Assembly: GCF_031755915.1 (NCBI RefSeq)
Contig: NC_083379.1
Coordinates: 15,671,501-15,735,500 of the forward strand
Source of the DNA: Ziziphus jujuba
Lineage: Eukaryota > Streptophyta > Magnoliopsida > Rosales > Rhamnaceae
Direction: 5' to 3'
DNA length: 64,000 bases
In this document: in pieces, positions 1-12,532 of the stretch
Position numbering within the stretch: position 1 is the stretch's first letter
Layout: each line of letters starts with the position of its first letter
Program-made: the position numbers and the translations under genes
Notes under the pieces: generated by a model
Seen by the model: only the letters and a program-made list of their open reading frames with translations
The model's database searches: none
What the model was told of the DNA's origin: nothing

Positions 1-341
1 GGCTGCAACGGCCAAAACACAGATCCCAGTGAAGAATCCAGGTCGGCATCCGGAACAGTAGTATCGTTCAAATCGTCGAAGCTGGATAGGGACGAAACGG
101 GGGCCCTGGTGTCGCAGACTTCGCAGTTGCTGTTCTTGTAGGAGTTCAAGAAAGTGCAAGCTTTGCACGACCATTTCGGTGCCGAAGCAGAAGACGAAGA
201 AGAAGAACAAGAAGATGGAGAGAGGGAATGCAGCGACGGTGGTGGTGGCGATGATGGTGACGAGCAGATTTCGCAGGTCGATCTCTGAGATGGGGGATTG
301 CGGAAGGTGCATTTCTTGCAGGCCCAAGAAGATGACGACAT
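1..341 (-). CDS. RanBP2-type zinc-finger protein, N-terminal exon (partial)
   Basis: Reading the minus strand from the ATG at 341-339, the frame stays open to the window edge, giving 113 residues of an N-terminus that continues outside. Two RanBP2/NZF zinc fingers are visible. The first starts at residue 6 (WACKKCTFRNPPSQRSTCEIC). The second starts near residue 61 (WSCKACTFLNSYKNSNCEVC). Both show the W-x-C-x2-C ... C-x2-C pattern that binds one zinc ion. A Ser/Pro-rich linker separates them, and an acidic stretch follows. Such fingers usually bind ubiquitin or single-stranded RNA. The C-terminal domain that would name the protein is not in the window, so its function is left open. The plus-strand reading frames across this region are shadows. 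Confidence 0.85.
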   Translation of the reverse strand, partial: MSSSSWACKKCTFRNPPSQRSTCEICSSPSSPPPPSLHSLSPSSCSSSSSSASAPKWSCKACTFLNSYKNSNCEVCDTRAPVSSLSSFDDLNDTTVPDADLDSSLGSVFWPLQ

Positions 342-2546
342 TTGTACGGACGGTGGAAAATAGATTCTTGTAGGGTTTTTCACTGTGTTGCGGTTTCGGA
401 GGAGAATTGGGAAAAAGAATGAAGAAGCTCTACTAATAGTGATCATGGTGTACGGACACACTTTAACAACCCCACCATTTTGAAAACGCTTCCGCTTCTG
501 CTTTCGCTTACCGCTTGTCGTTTCGTCAGCATTGGTTTTGGGTTGGTCTCTCTCAGCCTACATCGTCTGCATTGTCGTCTATCTGTGTGTGTGAGATTGC
601 ACGTGCGGAATATATAAATATGACAGTCAACGACATAATTTATAGCATCGTCGACCCGACCGACATGGCTTTTCCCCAACCCTGTTTGGTTTTTTGGGTT
701 TTTCCTTTTAACCTTTTGTTTTTTTAGTTAAAAAATAGTAATCCCGAAGAATTTTTTTACCACGTTCTTTGTCTTCATGTGAATCTCTCAAACAAAATGA
801 CTTTCAAACTTTTTTCCTTTTTTGTTCATTATGAAGGTCAAAACAACTATTGGCAATGAAAAAAAGGAAAAACATTTTTTTTTACTTAACCGTTACATAG
901 ACCGTGATATATCCAATGATTTAAGATAAAAACATTCATTCAAATTATATCATATCATGTGAACAACAATTATATCATAGGATTCAAATGGTATATTTTA
1001 ATGTTTACATGATTATAAATTATTCCTTTTTATTTTATTTGTGATTATTAAAAAATTACATAAATTGGAGAAATCCATGTGGATTAACTAAGAAAGTAAT
1101 ATGGTACATTACATACATTTAATGAAAAGATACCATATTTTAAAATTTTACATATCATTTTATTGTCCAACTCAGGAAAATTAGAAGAATTTTAACACTG
1201 TTAGTTAATGTAAATAGATGTTCTCCTTCATCGCAAAACCTAACAGTAGAGGTCCTAAATATTTAGATTTTCTTTTCTTTTCTTTTTCATCAGAATATAG
1301 AGCAATCTGAATGTGGTTGACGATTTGCCAAAGTGGTATGGATTGGAATTGTTTTTTCTTTTTTTCTTTTTTTTGGAATTATTGTTTAGGATTTCAAAAT
1401 TATTTATGTAGGATTGCTTATTAAATTATTTCAAAATATTAGTTTGGTTCTTTCATGGGATAATCAATGAAACTTGCCTTATCAATTTTGTTAATGGAAA
1501 AATATATAAAAATGAAAAATTAGAAGGCTATATAACATATAAATTGACATTTTCTAAATTTAAGTACCATAAATATATAATTATTTTTAAAAATAATTTT
1601 CAATCAGAAGGTTATATATGATTATTAATTAATTATATATGTTTTATTAATTCTTTTTTTAAAAATAATTTTTTTTAAAAAAAATTGCTTTTAAAAACTT
1701 TATATGTTTGCCAAAGTTTACAGAAGTAAAAGGTTTATTTTGTTCTTCCACATCAACTTAACAGACAGATTCACTGGAAATATTTTTTTTTTAATCACTA
1801 TTTATTTTTCTAATATGATAAAAAAAATATATAGAAAAAAATATGGCAATAGATGTTCTAAAATGTTAAATACTTTATTCGTTCCCCTCTGGATATTAAG
1901 ATGACATGTATATAAAATTTTAAAATATAACATTTTCTTGCTTAGATGTGTGTGCCACATCTTTTTCCAAATCAATACACATAATATAATGAATAATTTC
2001 TCAATAACAGTTACATATGATTCCATCGCTATAAAAAGAAAGAAAGAGGCTTTATATCCGCGCTTGAAATATTCAATTTCTTTCTATCCTTCTAATGATG
2101 GTCTAGGCCCTTCTTTTTTCTTTTACCTTCATTTTTTTAATTAAGAAAAGTGATAGTTTTATAGTAATTTATGTGAGGAATATTTCTGTAGAGGGATTTT
2201 TATTTTTGTTTTTTTTATTTTTTTTTTTTTGGGTAACATGCTGTGGAGGGAATTTGCTGTAGAATTAGTATAAAAAGTTCCCCATCTTTTACTTCTTCCT
2301 GTTTGGTAAAAGCAGCTAGCATATCATTACAAAGAGCAACCACAAAGAAAAAATCAGCCCAAGAAAATTAAAAACAGACACTTTTTAACAAAATCATTTT
2401 AATTACAAAAATCATTAGCCCATATAAAAAATACATCCATAGAGACCCCATTATGCCAAGCACTTGATCATATCATTCAATACTCAAAATCAAAATCATT
2501 TTGAATACTCCAAAAAAGAAAAAAAAAAATTGTATTATTTTCTACC
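342..2546. other. Intergenic, AT-rich
   Basis: This stretch holds the presumed 5' region of the zinc-finger gene (minus strand) and the 3' flank of the glucanase. A TATA-like string lies near 609-620, about 270 bp upstream of the zinc-finger ATG. It could serve as a promoter element but is not proven. The rest is AT-rich with homopolymer runs, and I saw no convincing exon or transposon end. Confidence 0.5.
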
Positions 2547-5195
2547 CTAGCATGGAGGGGTCATAAAAGGAAAGAATAAGAGACTAGACAAAACTAAAAG
2601 AAAAAATATGACCAGTTCCTTGCTCACTCCACTTATTCCATTCCTGCTTAAACCAATAAATTTTAATCTCTCTGCTGCACCACTTACTTGGGTTGAGTTC
2701 ACTACCTGCCTCGTCTTATTGGTCACCTTTTTACTGCAACCAAAATCATAAATATACATTTCACTTCTAAGAACATTATAGTTGTACATCTTATTGGAAT
2801 TCCATGGTTTTGATTATATGTCATTGGGAGAGAGATTGAACACTCTGCTATATAAAAGAAACTCCATTAAGAAAATGAACTGACAAGAGAAGTTTATCAT
2901 ACCTTCCTGGAAATATACAGCTCCCATGACCTGCAAATTCATTTCCCACAAGAAAAAGAAATGGTTATCTCTATTTCTACGGTGTCTATTATAAACAGTA
3001 AAAAAAAAAAAATGCTTAGACAATGTGGTGCCTTTTGTGCCAGAGATGATTTTTGAATGGTTGCAAGATTTTGTATCTAGTATGTAATGGTAATGGAAGT
3101 TTGTCGGCAAAAAATAGTAACAATTCTGACAGCTTTTGAAATGCAATCTTAGCCCCCTGATCCAGAATCTTTTTGTGTATTTCATCACCTTTAGTGATGA
3201 CCACCTAAAAGAAACAACCATTTTCAAAAGGAGAATTATTAATTTCACAATTTCATTTCATATAGCAACACAATTTCTAGTTCTTGGCTCCAATCTTTTT
3301 TTCCCCCATTCACAGAAGGATCCAATGTGCCAGGTGGGAGCCACACACCGTTCTTCAGTCTCAGAAGCAATCAGAATTCATGACCTCTTACTTCATCCAT
3401 GGAAAAGGAGAAACAGTGTGCTATTTTGTCGAAAGATCAGATAACAAACAGAATTCTAAAGATCCCTCTTTACAAATTGTCTTTTACTCAAATTTGGTGT
3501 CTCATTGAAATTAATGCTAACCCAAATTTCCCACTTAAAATCTAAACTCCAAGTTTCAGAAAAAAAAGTCATCACTTTGATTCTTCAAATGCAAAATTCA
3601 ACCAAAAAACAAAAACTAACTAATTAACAGGAGTTTTTAGAATCGGTATCAATGGCACTTACTTGGGTCAGTGGTTGTGATTATAGCCACACCCTTGAAG
3701 TCACAAGACCCAGCAGCTTTACCTTCCTTCTGGTAATAGCTATCAAAAGCATAAGAAGCATGGCTTTTAACATTGTTAGGAGAATAACAATCCTCCCCTG
3801 GTTGAATCTCTGAGCAATTAGCTCGTCCTGGTCCACATGCCCAATCTAACGCTGCTTGCAAAGTCTTCGGATCAACTCCATCCATGGCAATGCAATACGT
3901 CTGGTTGGTGGTATCATTAGCCAAAAAAGACCCACTTCCCGACACATGAAGCAGATAAACAGGCGTTGTATTCCCATAAAACAGACCCCAATTTGCCTCG
4001 GATACAGGAGGCGACCTCAAATCCTCATTGAACAATTCGTATATATAAACACTCGAAGTGGTCTCCGGATGCAAAGGGGTTCCACTTCGGTCAAAAACAT
4101 GCTTAATCAGATTCGAATTGTACGTGTCGGCATTATCAACAGTGGCATAAGGTTCTTTGGAATCCCCTTTGGAAGGCCACCCACTTTCGGTGACAAGAAC
4201 CACAACATCTGTGATATTGAGGTTCTTCATGGAGAAATAGGCAGCATCAATCATGGCATCGAGAACATTGGTGTAGTGGAGCAGAGTATTGGGGTCGACC
4301 ATTTCTTTAGAAGGTGTCAAGGGCCTGAAAAGTGCATTGTCAAGGGGCACAACCCCTTTGTTCTGCATAAACACATAGTAAGGGTAAAAGTTCATCATCA
4401 GGGGAGACCCAGTTTTGGACAAGAATTGAAGCAGAGGAAGGACAACTTGGGTAAGGCTCTGGTTGAAAAAAGACTGAGAAGGTGGAAAAGGGTCGAGGAT
4501 TATAGAAGCGGCGTGAGGGGTCGAAACCATGATTTTGGTATGGAGGTTTGCAGCGACCAGAGCATTGTAAAGGGATTGAATTGCAGGCAGAAGCAGAGGA
4601 GCCGAAGAGGGTACTGTGGTTAACACCTCGTCCCCAACTGCTATACCAGTGATGAGCGTTTCCGGGTAGTAAGCAACGACGTTTCGTCCGATCCAGGCTG
4701 CGGCGGTGGTATTGGAAGAGCCAATGGCAAGGAGCTGGTTGTTTGGCACGCTGATGATGACCCGGATCTTGGTTTTAGCCAGGGCTTTGAGAATGTCAGG
4801 GTCGGCATCGTAGAGACGGATGTGGTCGATCTTCTGGAATTGGAGGAACGAAACGAGGTCGGAAGGTGAAAGAAGATTCGAAACGTCGACTCCAATGTTC
4901 ACACCCACGAATGGTTGGTTGTCTTGGTTCTGATTTTGCTGCTTAATCTCAGTGACTAGTGGTGGAGAGGAAGACTTAGCTGCAAAACCCATCAAGAAAA
5001 CATATCAGAAAGAGTAAAGGGTCGCTGTGCTTTTTTTACTTTGCCTTTTTTTTTAACAAATGGGGTTTGCGTTCATTTACCTTGAGATAATGTAGAAAGC
5101 AGAGTCAAAACAAAGAAGAAGCTGATAGTGAGAAAAGCAGTGAGCTTAGTAATTGCCATTGAAGAGGAACTGGAGCTGGAGCGTTGCTTCCTCAT
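2547..5195 (-). CDS. Glucan endo-1,3-beta-glucosidase (GH17 + X8/CBM43, GPI-anchored)
   Basis: It hydrolyses beta-1,3-glucan (callose), most likely at the cell surface or plasmodesmata. Exons on the minus strand: 5195 (or 5159)-5081, 4979-3663, 2930-2903, 2733-2547. Every join keeps frame with GT-AG borders, giving 536 residues from the second Met or 548 from an in-frame Met 12 codons earlier. In the 536-residue numbering, residues 1-26 are a signal peptide. The GH17 barrel has acid/base Glu144 in AVGDE and nucleophile Glu291 in VTESGWPS. The X8 carbohydrate-binding domain runs from about 387 to 480 with its Cys pattern. The C-terminus is hydrophobic, as expected of a GPI-anchor signal. A reading frame that runs past 3663 into the intron would end after DPSKCH and miss the last X8 Cys and the anchor. 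It resembles the Arabidopsis glucan endo-1,3-beta-glucosidase 3/4 subgroup. Confidence 0.93.
2903..2930 (-). other. 28-nt micro-exon of the GH17 gene
   Basis: The minus-strand micro-exon lies between an acceptor (TTTGCAG, ending at 2931) and a donor (GTATG, starting at 2902). It enters with one base carried over and leaves with two, and encodes (S)HGSCIFPG(S). This is exactly the segment that finishes the X8 domain in family members, including its last Cys. The frame is kept only if this exon is used. The flanking introns run 2931-3662 and 2734-2902. Confidence 0.9.
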
Positions 5196-8100
5196 CCTCT
5201 GCTTCTGGTTCAGCTACAGATCCTTGCATTATCTTCTCAAATTTTTTAATGGTTAAATCTTATTGTTCTACCTTTTTATTCTCCTTTACGGGTTTGGAGT
5301 GTTGAGACAAAGAGATCTACAGTGGAGAAGAAGAAAGAAAGCAAGAAAGACCGCAACCAAACCAGTCTGTGTGGTCTTGAGGTTGGTGATGATTTTTTAT
5401 TTTTTTATTTTTTAATTTGCTTTCCTTGGATAATGAGAATTTTCTGAGCTCGTGTTTCTGCTTTCATTTTTTTTTTTTTAATAATTTTTTTTATATTTAT
5501 TTGAGATAGGAATTCACCAAAATGACCTCCCATCCCATGTCCGTTGTACTTTTTTTCTCCTTTTATTAGATTCTTTTCCTCTCCCAGTTGGTTGTTGACA
5601 TGTTGTGTGCTGTGCAAGTGCAACAAAAGTCTGGACTCTGGACTTTGGGCTTTGGAGTAAGTAAATATATATAAATAATTGAGGTCAGTGGTAATGTAAA
5701 TGCATTTACAGTGAAAGGAGAATAGAGTAATTATATTATGTGATTCAAAATATTTTTGAATTTTTATGGTGAAAAAAAAAATATATATATATATATATAT
5801 TATTGGAGGGTTTATAGTAATGGAAATGTACAGGTTGGGTCTAGAAAGTAGACGACGTTATGTTGATATGGAAATGTGTCTGTTAAAATTTGGACACTTG
5901 GCTTCAACCTCCTTTTCAGGGTTTGTAGTAATGGTGTAATTGATGAGCACTTAGTCAGTAAAACCGCAAAGACGAAGAAATGGAACCCTCCGGAAGGAAC
6001 ACGTTTGAATCAAACGTCAAATAGGTCTGGGTCCAACTGGAGCTGCTGGTCAAATGGTCGATGGGACTCCATTTCAATGTAAATTTAGGTTTTTAATATA
6101 TTTTTCTTCTTTTCAGTTTTAAAGCTCATTTTTTGCTCCATTTGATGTAACTTACTCCAACTTGATTTTTTTACTACAGGAAACTAATGGTTTTCTTTTG
6201 TTTTTTTGTTTTTTTTTTTTTTTTTTGACAAAACAGGAAACTAATTCAGTTACGAGACCGACATCAAAATACATATATAAATAACTTACATAATCTAATA
6301 CATTTTGGTATCTTTTAATTTTAAAATTTTACACTTTAATATTTATATTTCTAAAAAAAAAATTTTTACTTATATGAAACTGTCTTTAACACTATATTAG
6401 TCAAAAATCCAATTAAACTAATTCGTATCAAATTTAAATTTAAAGGTATGAAATTATAATTTTATATTTGAAAATAAAAAAAAATGTAAATTTTTACAAT
6501 TATTCTTTAATTAAAATACAATCAATTAGGAAAAGACCAAATGACATAATTAAAAATGGAAATTTCCATGTGATACTATTATGTTTAGTATTATTATTAT
6601 TATTATTTTGGCAAGTGAAATCTCAATGATTGGAATATTGCCGTCCTAAAATGAGTGCACCTATACATATGTTGTTGACCCTATATTACTATTGAATCAT
6701 TAAATATTTTAATAATATCTTACACAAGGTCAAACAGCCATTAAAAGTACTTTCTAAGCGAGAATGTGGGTGATTCTGTATATGCCATAGAAATCATTAC
6801 TATTATTATTATTATTTAAATTTAGATAATATAAATGTATCATTAATTCTAATTGCTTTTTAATGATAAATTGATTATGTATATAAAAATTATTAATTAA
6901 TCATACGTTTTATTATTTTTTAATTTTTTGAAATAAAAATTGGTATTTTATGAAAAATTTTGCTTTTTAAGAATTTTTTAGATATCTAAATGAGTTTAGA
7001 AAAATAAATATATTTATCTCAATAATCTCTTGATCAAATTGACTTAACATTCATTTTTAATATTGCTATTGGACAATAATTTATTTAAAAGATTGTCTAT
7101 ATTACTTATGAAGCACGTCTGTTTTCACTGTCCATGTTACCATTTAAGATGATATAATTCGAATCTCATCAATTTTTAATCTTTTTTTTTCTTTTGTGTT
7201 TTTTTGGAAGTAAGTTTTTATTTATTTTGGATAAAGAGAAGGAAACCATCACATACTAATAACTTAGAAAAAATATTGTAAAAAAATGAGGGGATATAAT
7301 TCCTAAAAATGGTGTTAAAAAAGAAAAAAGAAAAAGAAATATGTTTAACAGGAAGACAATGCCAGGCAGAAAAAAATAAAGAAATAAAAATGGACCAAGG
7401 TGAAGACCGAAGAGCAGAAGCAAAGAAGTGTTTGTTTGGTAAAAAACAAAACAGGGAGTAGCTCCCCGATATCATAAACCCAGCCAGTGGTGAGTCACGG
7501 GGAGAACACAGATATGACACCTGCATTATAAGTGGGTCACCAAGTATGCCTTTACGCCACTCACCACACATCACTTCCTTCCTCCAGCTCTTCCCTCTTC
7601 TCTCATCTAACTTGGTAAATTTTCTTTTACCAAAAATAAAATAAACTTGCTAAATTCTCATATTTTATATGTATTTATGTATTTTTATGCTTTTTTTTTT
7701 TGGTAATATCTATGTATGTGTATATGTAAATATGTCTTCCTCCCCATGTTTTTATAATGTTGAAAACGGATTGAACAAAGTTTCAGCCATGTTGTTTTAT
7801 ATACATATAAAATTTTGGTAGTACCAAATTACTTTTTACCGTTAAATAAAAGTATTAAATTTTGATCATTCATCTAGGCATATTGTACGTCAATAGTAAT
7901 TGGAAAAGTGCATGTTCAGTTGGAAGTTCCATGTTGAGCCAAAAAGAAAGACTAAATAAAATGAAAAAATAAAAATAAAAGTTGAAATCATGAGGTCTAA
8001 ACAAATTCTTGCTTAAGTGAAAAGGGAATTTTCATAAGGTAGGTGTATAATATGAAATCGAGTGTAGATTGCTGTTGAACAACCATTTCAGGTTCTTTTT

Positions 8101-9705
8101 TATGTTTTTAGGCTTTGAATTGGGTTTAATTCATTCAACCACCATTAATCTACATTTGTTGGTTCTCTGGGTTGCTCAACTACAAAATTTAAAGCTAATG
8201 CCAATGATGATATAAAATAGCAAAGTCATCCTAAATGCTTTAAAGTGTTCATTTAAAAAATTTAAGAAGAAAATAAGAGAAATTATAAAAAAAAAAATAA
8301 TAAAAATTTGGCAAATCGATGGCTCAAGAGACAGGAAAGGTGCTTTTTTTTTTTTCTCCATAATAAGAGAGTTAAATGAGAATCCTAGGGGAATATTTGC
8401 ATGAATCTTATAATGACTACATAGATCACGGAGGCAGAAACCAATATGGCTTTTCTGCCACTACTGTTTGTCTTTGAAACTCCATTATCATAGGAAGCCG
8501 AAGGGCCTAATATATATATTATTCTACTATAATGGTGTTTTAATTAATATTCCAGCAACCTACAAGAATTGCCCAAAGTTTTTCTTATATTTTCTCTCAA
8601 GCATATTATACCCCAAGCAAGCATACCTAACAAGTGGTCATGTTGTTGGGATACTTGGCCAACCAGCAACTTTGGTGGTATGCAGCTGAAACTCATCACT
8701 TAATAACATACGGGCCAAAATTGGAAATCATCTTCACTTTTAAAGACTTTGCAATTTTAGTACATATGGACTTGTTATGTCGTGTTTTTGTATATCACAA
8801 GGTTCTAGTGCTTAAATGCCGTCATTTCTCAGGCACAGAGCAAGTTTATGTCGTTGGAATCTCGGTGGGACTCATTTAGATACTTTTCAAGATGCCCTAA
8901 CAAAAGCAAATGACAGATGAATGAAGCCGTGGGCCTGTGGCTTGTGTATTATTGAGAGACACCGCAGATTGATTCTGAGATTTTGGAACAGGAAACTAGA
9001 GAAGGGTTTGTTTGCTTATAGGAGGTAACGTTCTCTTGCTGGTTGTTTATAGGAGGTAATTTACAATTAGGAGATCGACGTAGTGAATTTCAATTCATAA
9101 AATAATAATACATCTGTGTAAAAAACTTTCTTGTCTTGTGTTTTTGGCTGTGTTTGGTAAAAACTTCCTTGTCATCCATTGAGGTTTATAAACTGAAGAG
9201 CTAGAAACTGAACCAGAGGGAACCACCAACATATACGAATTCGACAACAAATCTTTTGAGGTGCTAACAGCAGAATATTTTGATTCTCCAATTTAGCCAA
9301 AATTTTACCCATCAAATGCAACAGTAGAACGAAGATAGGCATGGAAAAACTCTCAATTTTTGTCATTTCAATACAAAAATAACAATATATTAACCATTCC
9401 CGGCCAGAAAATACCCTCATCCCAAACAATCACTACAAAAATACAAACTTCTAGTTCCTACCCCCCTAAACAAGCTTTATGCTGGACTCAAATTGAGGAA
9501 GAAATACCTCAAAACTAACCATATACAAAATACCCTGTATTCAATTTTGAAGCAGGGGCACATAACTCGTAGAATTCTATGAATTCCATACGTGAAACGT
9601 CCGCGCTCATTTTCCACTTTGTTTTGCCAACTTGATGTTGACTCAACCTTCCATTGGTGCTTCATTTTTCCAAATTAACTCTTTTATTGAAACCGGTAAC
9701 TTCCA
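5196..9705. other. Intergenic between glucanase and APS reductase genes
   Basis: The near part is the glucanase promoter and 5' UTR (minus strand). The rest is AT-rich, with a (TA)n run near 5781-5800 and poly-T tracts. The most gene-like spot is 7480-7616 (listed separately). The short frames at 7218-7574, 8468-8879 and 9172-9665 show no recognisable domain, and I do not call them genes. Confidence 0.5.
7480..7616 (+). promoter_or_regulatory. Possible promoter and 5' UTR exon of an unidentified transcript
   Basis: A GC-richer island on the plus strand contains a TATA-like ATTATAAG near 7524. It is followed by a pyrimidine-rich CT stretch, as in plant 5' UTRs, and ends in CTTG|GTAAAT at about 7614-7616, a fair splice donor. 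No coding exon with a recognisable domain was found downstream before 9705. It could be the head of a noncoding or unrecognised gene, or chance. Confidence 0.2.
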
Positions 9706-12256
9706 TCATCGGAGGCCATTCACAAAAGCCATCAATGAATCAACATCCCTATTTTCTGAGGAGTACTTAATCGGATGAGATGAGTGTTTGGGGAAGAAAA
9801 GTATGGTGGGGAAGCTTCCAAGCTGAAGTTCGCTCTTTGCAAACTCCTTTTGCTCCCCATCTGCTCTGAACTTCCCAACTTTAACACCGCTCCCCGCCAA
9901 CTTGTCAGCCAATTCTACATATGGTCCTTCCATGGCTTGGCAGAACGGGCACCATGGCGCATAGAGCACAACAAGCCATGGTTCTCTTCGGTTCTCCAGT
10001 TTTGCCAAGTTCTCTATTCCATTCCGGTTTAAGGTTACCAAATTCTGGGAGTTGAAAATGTCAGCAACAGTGGCAGTTCCATTTGCATCGCCTCCACTGC
10101 CATTAAGCTGTGCAGCATCTTCCTGTTTAATGTTTCCTTTGTGGAGGCCACACTCCTTGGCCTTGGCGTCCTCCCACCACCACCTTCCTTCTCTCTCGTG
10201 CTGTCCAGGAAGGACAGGCCTTGTGCAAGGTTCACAACCAATTGAAATGTAGCCTTGTGAATGCAATGAATTCACAGGCACATTCATAGCACGGAGGAAA
10301 TTCCATATGTCTCGACCATCAACATTTGCCACAGGGTTCCACTTTACAAGGCTGCCAATTCCACCATCCAAACCCTCAAAAACTGGATCCACCTGGACAA
10401 CAGGAATTTCAGACCTAGTACCAGGAGATTGATCTTTTCTCTGGCCAGTGATCCAAGCGCGAAGCCCTTTGAGGGCCCTTCGCAGGGGTCGCACCTTCCT
10501 CACACGGCAGCACTCCTGGTGCCCGTCCTCATAAAAGGAGAACAACCCCTTGCTCCTTACCAATGCCTGAACTTCAACAGAATCCGGAAACATATATTCA
10601 ATGCGAATGCCATAATGCTTCTCAACTGTGTCAAAAAATTGGTATGTTTCAGGGTTCAGTCTCCCGGTATCCAGGCTGAACACCCTAAACGGTCGACCAG
10701 TCAAACGTGCATACTCAATCAAAGCAACATCTTCAGCTCCACTGCAGGAAATAAATATCCATTAATAATCTATATCTGAATGTCACTCTAAGGAAAGGCT
10801 AAATAACTAATTATTTATAAGAAGCCCAGTAATGTCCCAAAACATAACCAGCCAACTACAAAGACAACAATAAATCATAAGGTAAAATTTATAGCAAATC
10901 CATTGCAGACTAGCACAGCTCTATGAAGTGGTTCAAACAATTATCAGAAATGCATGAATTATGAAGCTAAGGTCGATGCGATTAATGTCACAGTCAGTCA
11001 TATATTAAAACATTATGCTTGTCAATAAAATATTTAAATTCCTAAATTCTTCTGCATTCACAGACAACAGCTTGCATTTGCCGTTGTTTTGTCTCTTCTC
11101 TCTAGATGATAAAGAAAAAGACTTAGCAGTTCGGATACGTATTTGACAATTGGTATAATCATATTATTGCACATAATAAGATGTAATATTATTTAAAAAT
11201 ATTTCCAAACGATTTATTTCTTCCATTGTCACATTCTTGTCCAATACCAAAATAATCTTTGACACATACTGGATGTCATTACAGGTAGAATCTTTTTAGG
11301 CACGTAATATTCGATGCTGGCGGCATAGTTGTATAGACAACGACTAGCATAGCATTAACTAAAAGGGACAATACATAATGTCGATCCTTCTTAGACAATA
11401 ACTATCAAAGAAAACTGGCACAAGTATAGTTTTCACAATAGTGGTTTTTTATTTTTTTATTTTTTATTTTAAAGAAAAAGCAGTTTAATTATAGTTTAGA
11501 ATGACCAACAAATAAATAATAAATAAATAAATAATTTTCAAAAATTAACCCAACATATTTATCTATCTATCAAATTCCCTGAATTGAATGCCTGCAAAAG
11601 CCTACCTGAAAGCGATTGCGATGTCATTGCCAAATTTCTCCAGGGCTTTGTCCATAATTTCAAGAGGGGAAGCATTTACAAGGCTTTTGGCTAGTTGCTC
11701 ACAATCTTCAGCCTCAACTTTCTCTTTCTCTACCACCTCTGCAAAATTCAAACAATTGTCATTTACAATAAAAACCCATAAAAAAAAATCCCCCAAAATT
11801 TTAAGGTACCCAAAACTCGAGGATCAATGATATTTACCAGGAGCAGCTATGGTTGCCGCAAGAGGTACAATGGAATCGTTTCGTTTTGGCTCGGCATTTA
11901 AGGGTTTCACGGCACAGCGTCTTTGAGAAAGATTCAAAACTGAAGATTGACCATGAGTCCGATCTAATAACCGGAATGGAGCGAGCTGCAGAGCTGCAAA
12001 ATTATATATTTAAAAAAAAAAAATCGTTAGCAACCCACTATAGTATTCGTGACACCTTAACGGAATAGAATTTCAATTTATAATCTTTTTGATCTATTTT
12101 CTCAACAACCAAACAATAACAAAAACAAAACAAAACCCAAATTAGAAACCCAAAGAAGGAAAGTGTACCTTTAGGCTCAGAACAAGCATTGGAAGGAGAA
12201 AAAGAAGGCCCAGAAATCGCAGAAGAAGAAGAAGCTACAGCAAAAGCCATTCGCAT
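9706..12256 (-). CDS. APR: 5'-adenylylsulfate reductase, plastid
   Basis: It reduces adenosine 5'-phosphosulfate to sulfite with glutathione as electron donor, the controlling step of sulfate assimilation in plastids. Minus-strand exons: 12250 (or 12256)-12169, 11993-11838, 11738-11606, 10741-9706. All joins are in frame with GT-AG borders, giving 468 residues from the second of two near-adjacent Mets. That matches the usual length of about 465. Residues 1 to about 60 are a Ser-rich plastid transit peptide. The reductase domain follows, with the iron-sulfur cysteines Cys201-Cys202 ([12 protein letters not shown]) and Cys293/Cys296 (IGCEPC). The catalytic Cys321 sits in KECGLH. The C-terminal thioredoxin/glutaredoxin-like domain has the active site CPFC at 388-391. 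All key residues are present, so the gene looks functional. Confidence 0.97.
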
Positions 12257-12378
12257 AAGAAATTAGAGACTTAAACGTTCTCTTTCTCTTTTTTTTTTTT
12301 TTTTCGTTTGTGTTTTTTTCTATCTAATTTCTTTTCTGTTAATGCGTGTGTACACCCAGCTTTCATGAGATTGAAAAG

Positions 12379-12390
12379 CCTTAAATAAAG
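12379..12390 (-). promoter_or_regulatory. Candidate TATA box of the APR gene
   Basis: On the minus strand this reads CTTTATTTAAGG, an A/T box about 130 bp upstream of the APR ATG. This is a plausible TATA position given a 5' UTR of about 100 bp. It is a candidate by position and composition only. Confidence 0.4.
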
Positions 12391-12522
12391 AGCCTAATAT
12401 AAGGGCGACTTTTCAGATTCATTGAACCTGGACGCTATTCCGTACCAGAAGAGGTTCCGTGCCATTGCTTACGTGTTAGATTCTCATTGGCCATAGGTCA
12501 ATTTCGTTTTGTCATCGCTTTC

Positions 12523-12532
12523 GTCACGTGGC
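12523..12532. promoter_or_regulatory. G-box / ABRE-like element upstream of APR
   Basis: The palindrome CACGTG at 12525-12530, with the extended form CACGTGGC, lies about 275 bp upstream of the APR ATG. G-boxes with an ACGTGGC core bind bZIP and bHLH factors in light, abscisic-acid and stress responses. APR genes are known to respond to light, stress and sulfur status, so the element is a reasonable regulatory candidate. Binding is inference. Confidence 0.45.

Noticed and set aside
2814..3248. 144-codon minus frame in the glucanase intron
   Set aside because: It spans the intron, micro-exon and donor in a frame that does not match the family. The micro-exon model explains the coding part.
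3856..4623. 255-codon plus-strand frame opposite the glucanase
   Set aside because: It lies exactly antisense to the GH17 exon, has no domain of its own, and is explained by codon constraints on the other strand.
7358..7372. ATGCCAGGCA, similar to the start of miR160
   Set aside because: Only about ten bases match, and no hairpin partner with the full mature sequence was found.
11834..12068. 71-codon plus-strand frame over APR exon 2
   Set aside because: It is the antisense shadow of the APR transit-peptide exon.
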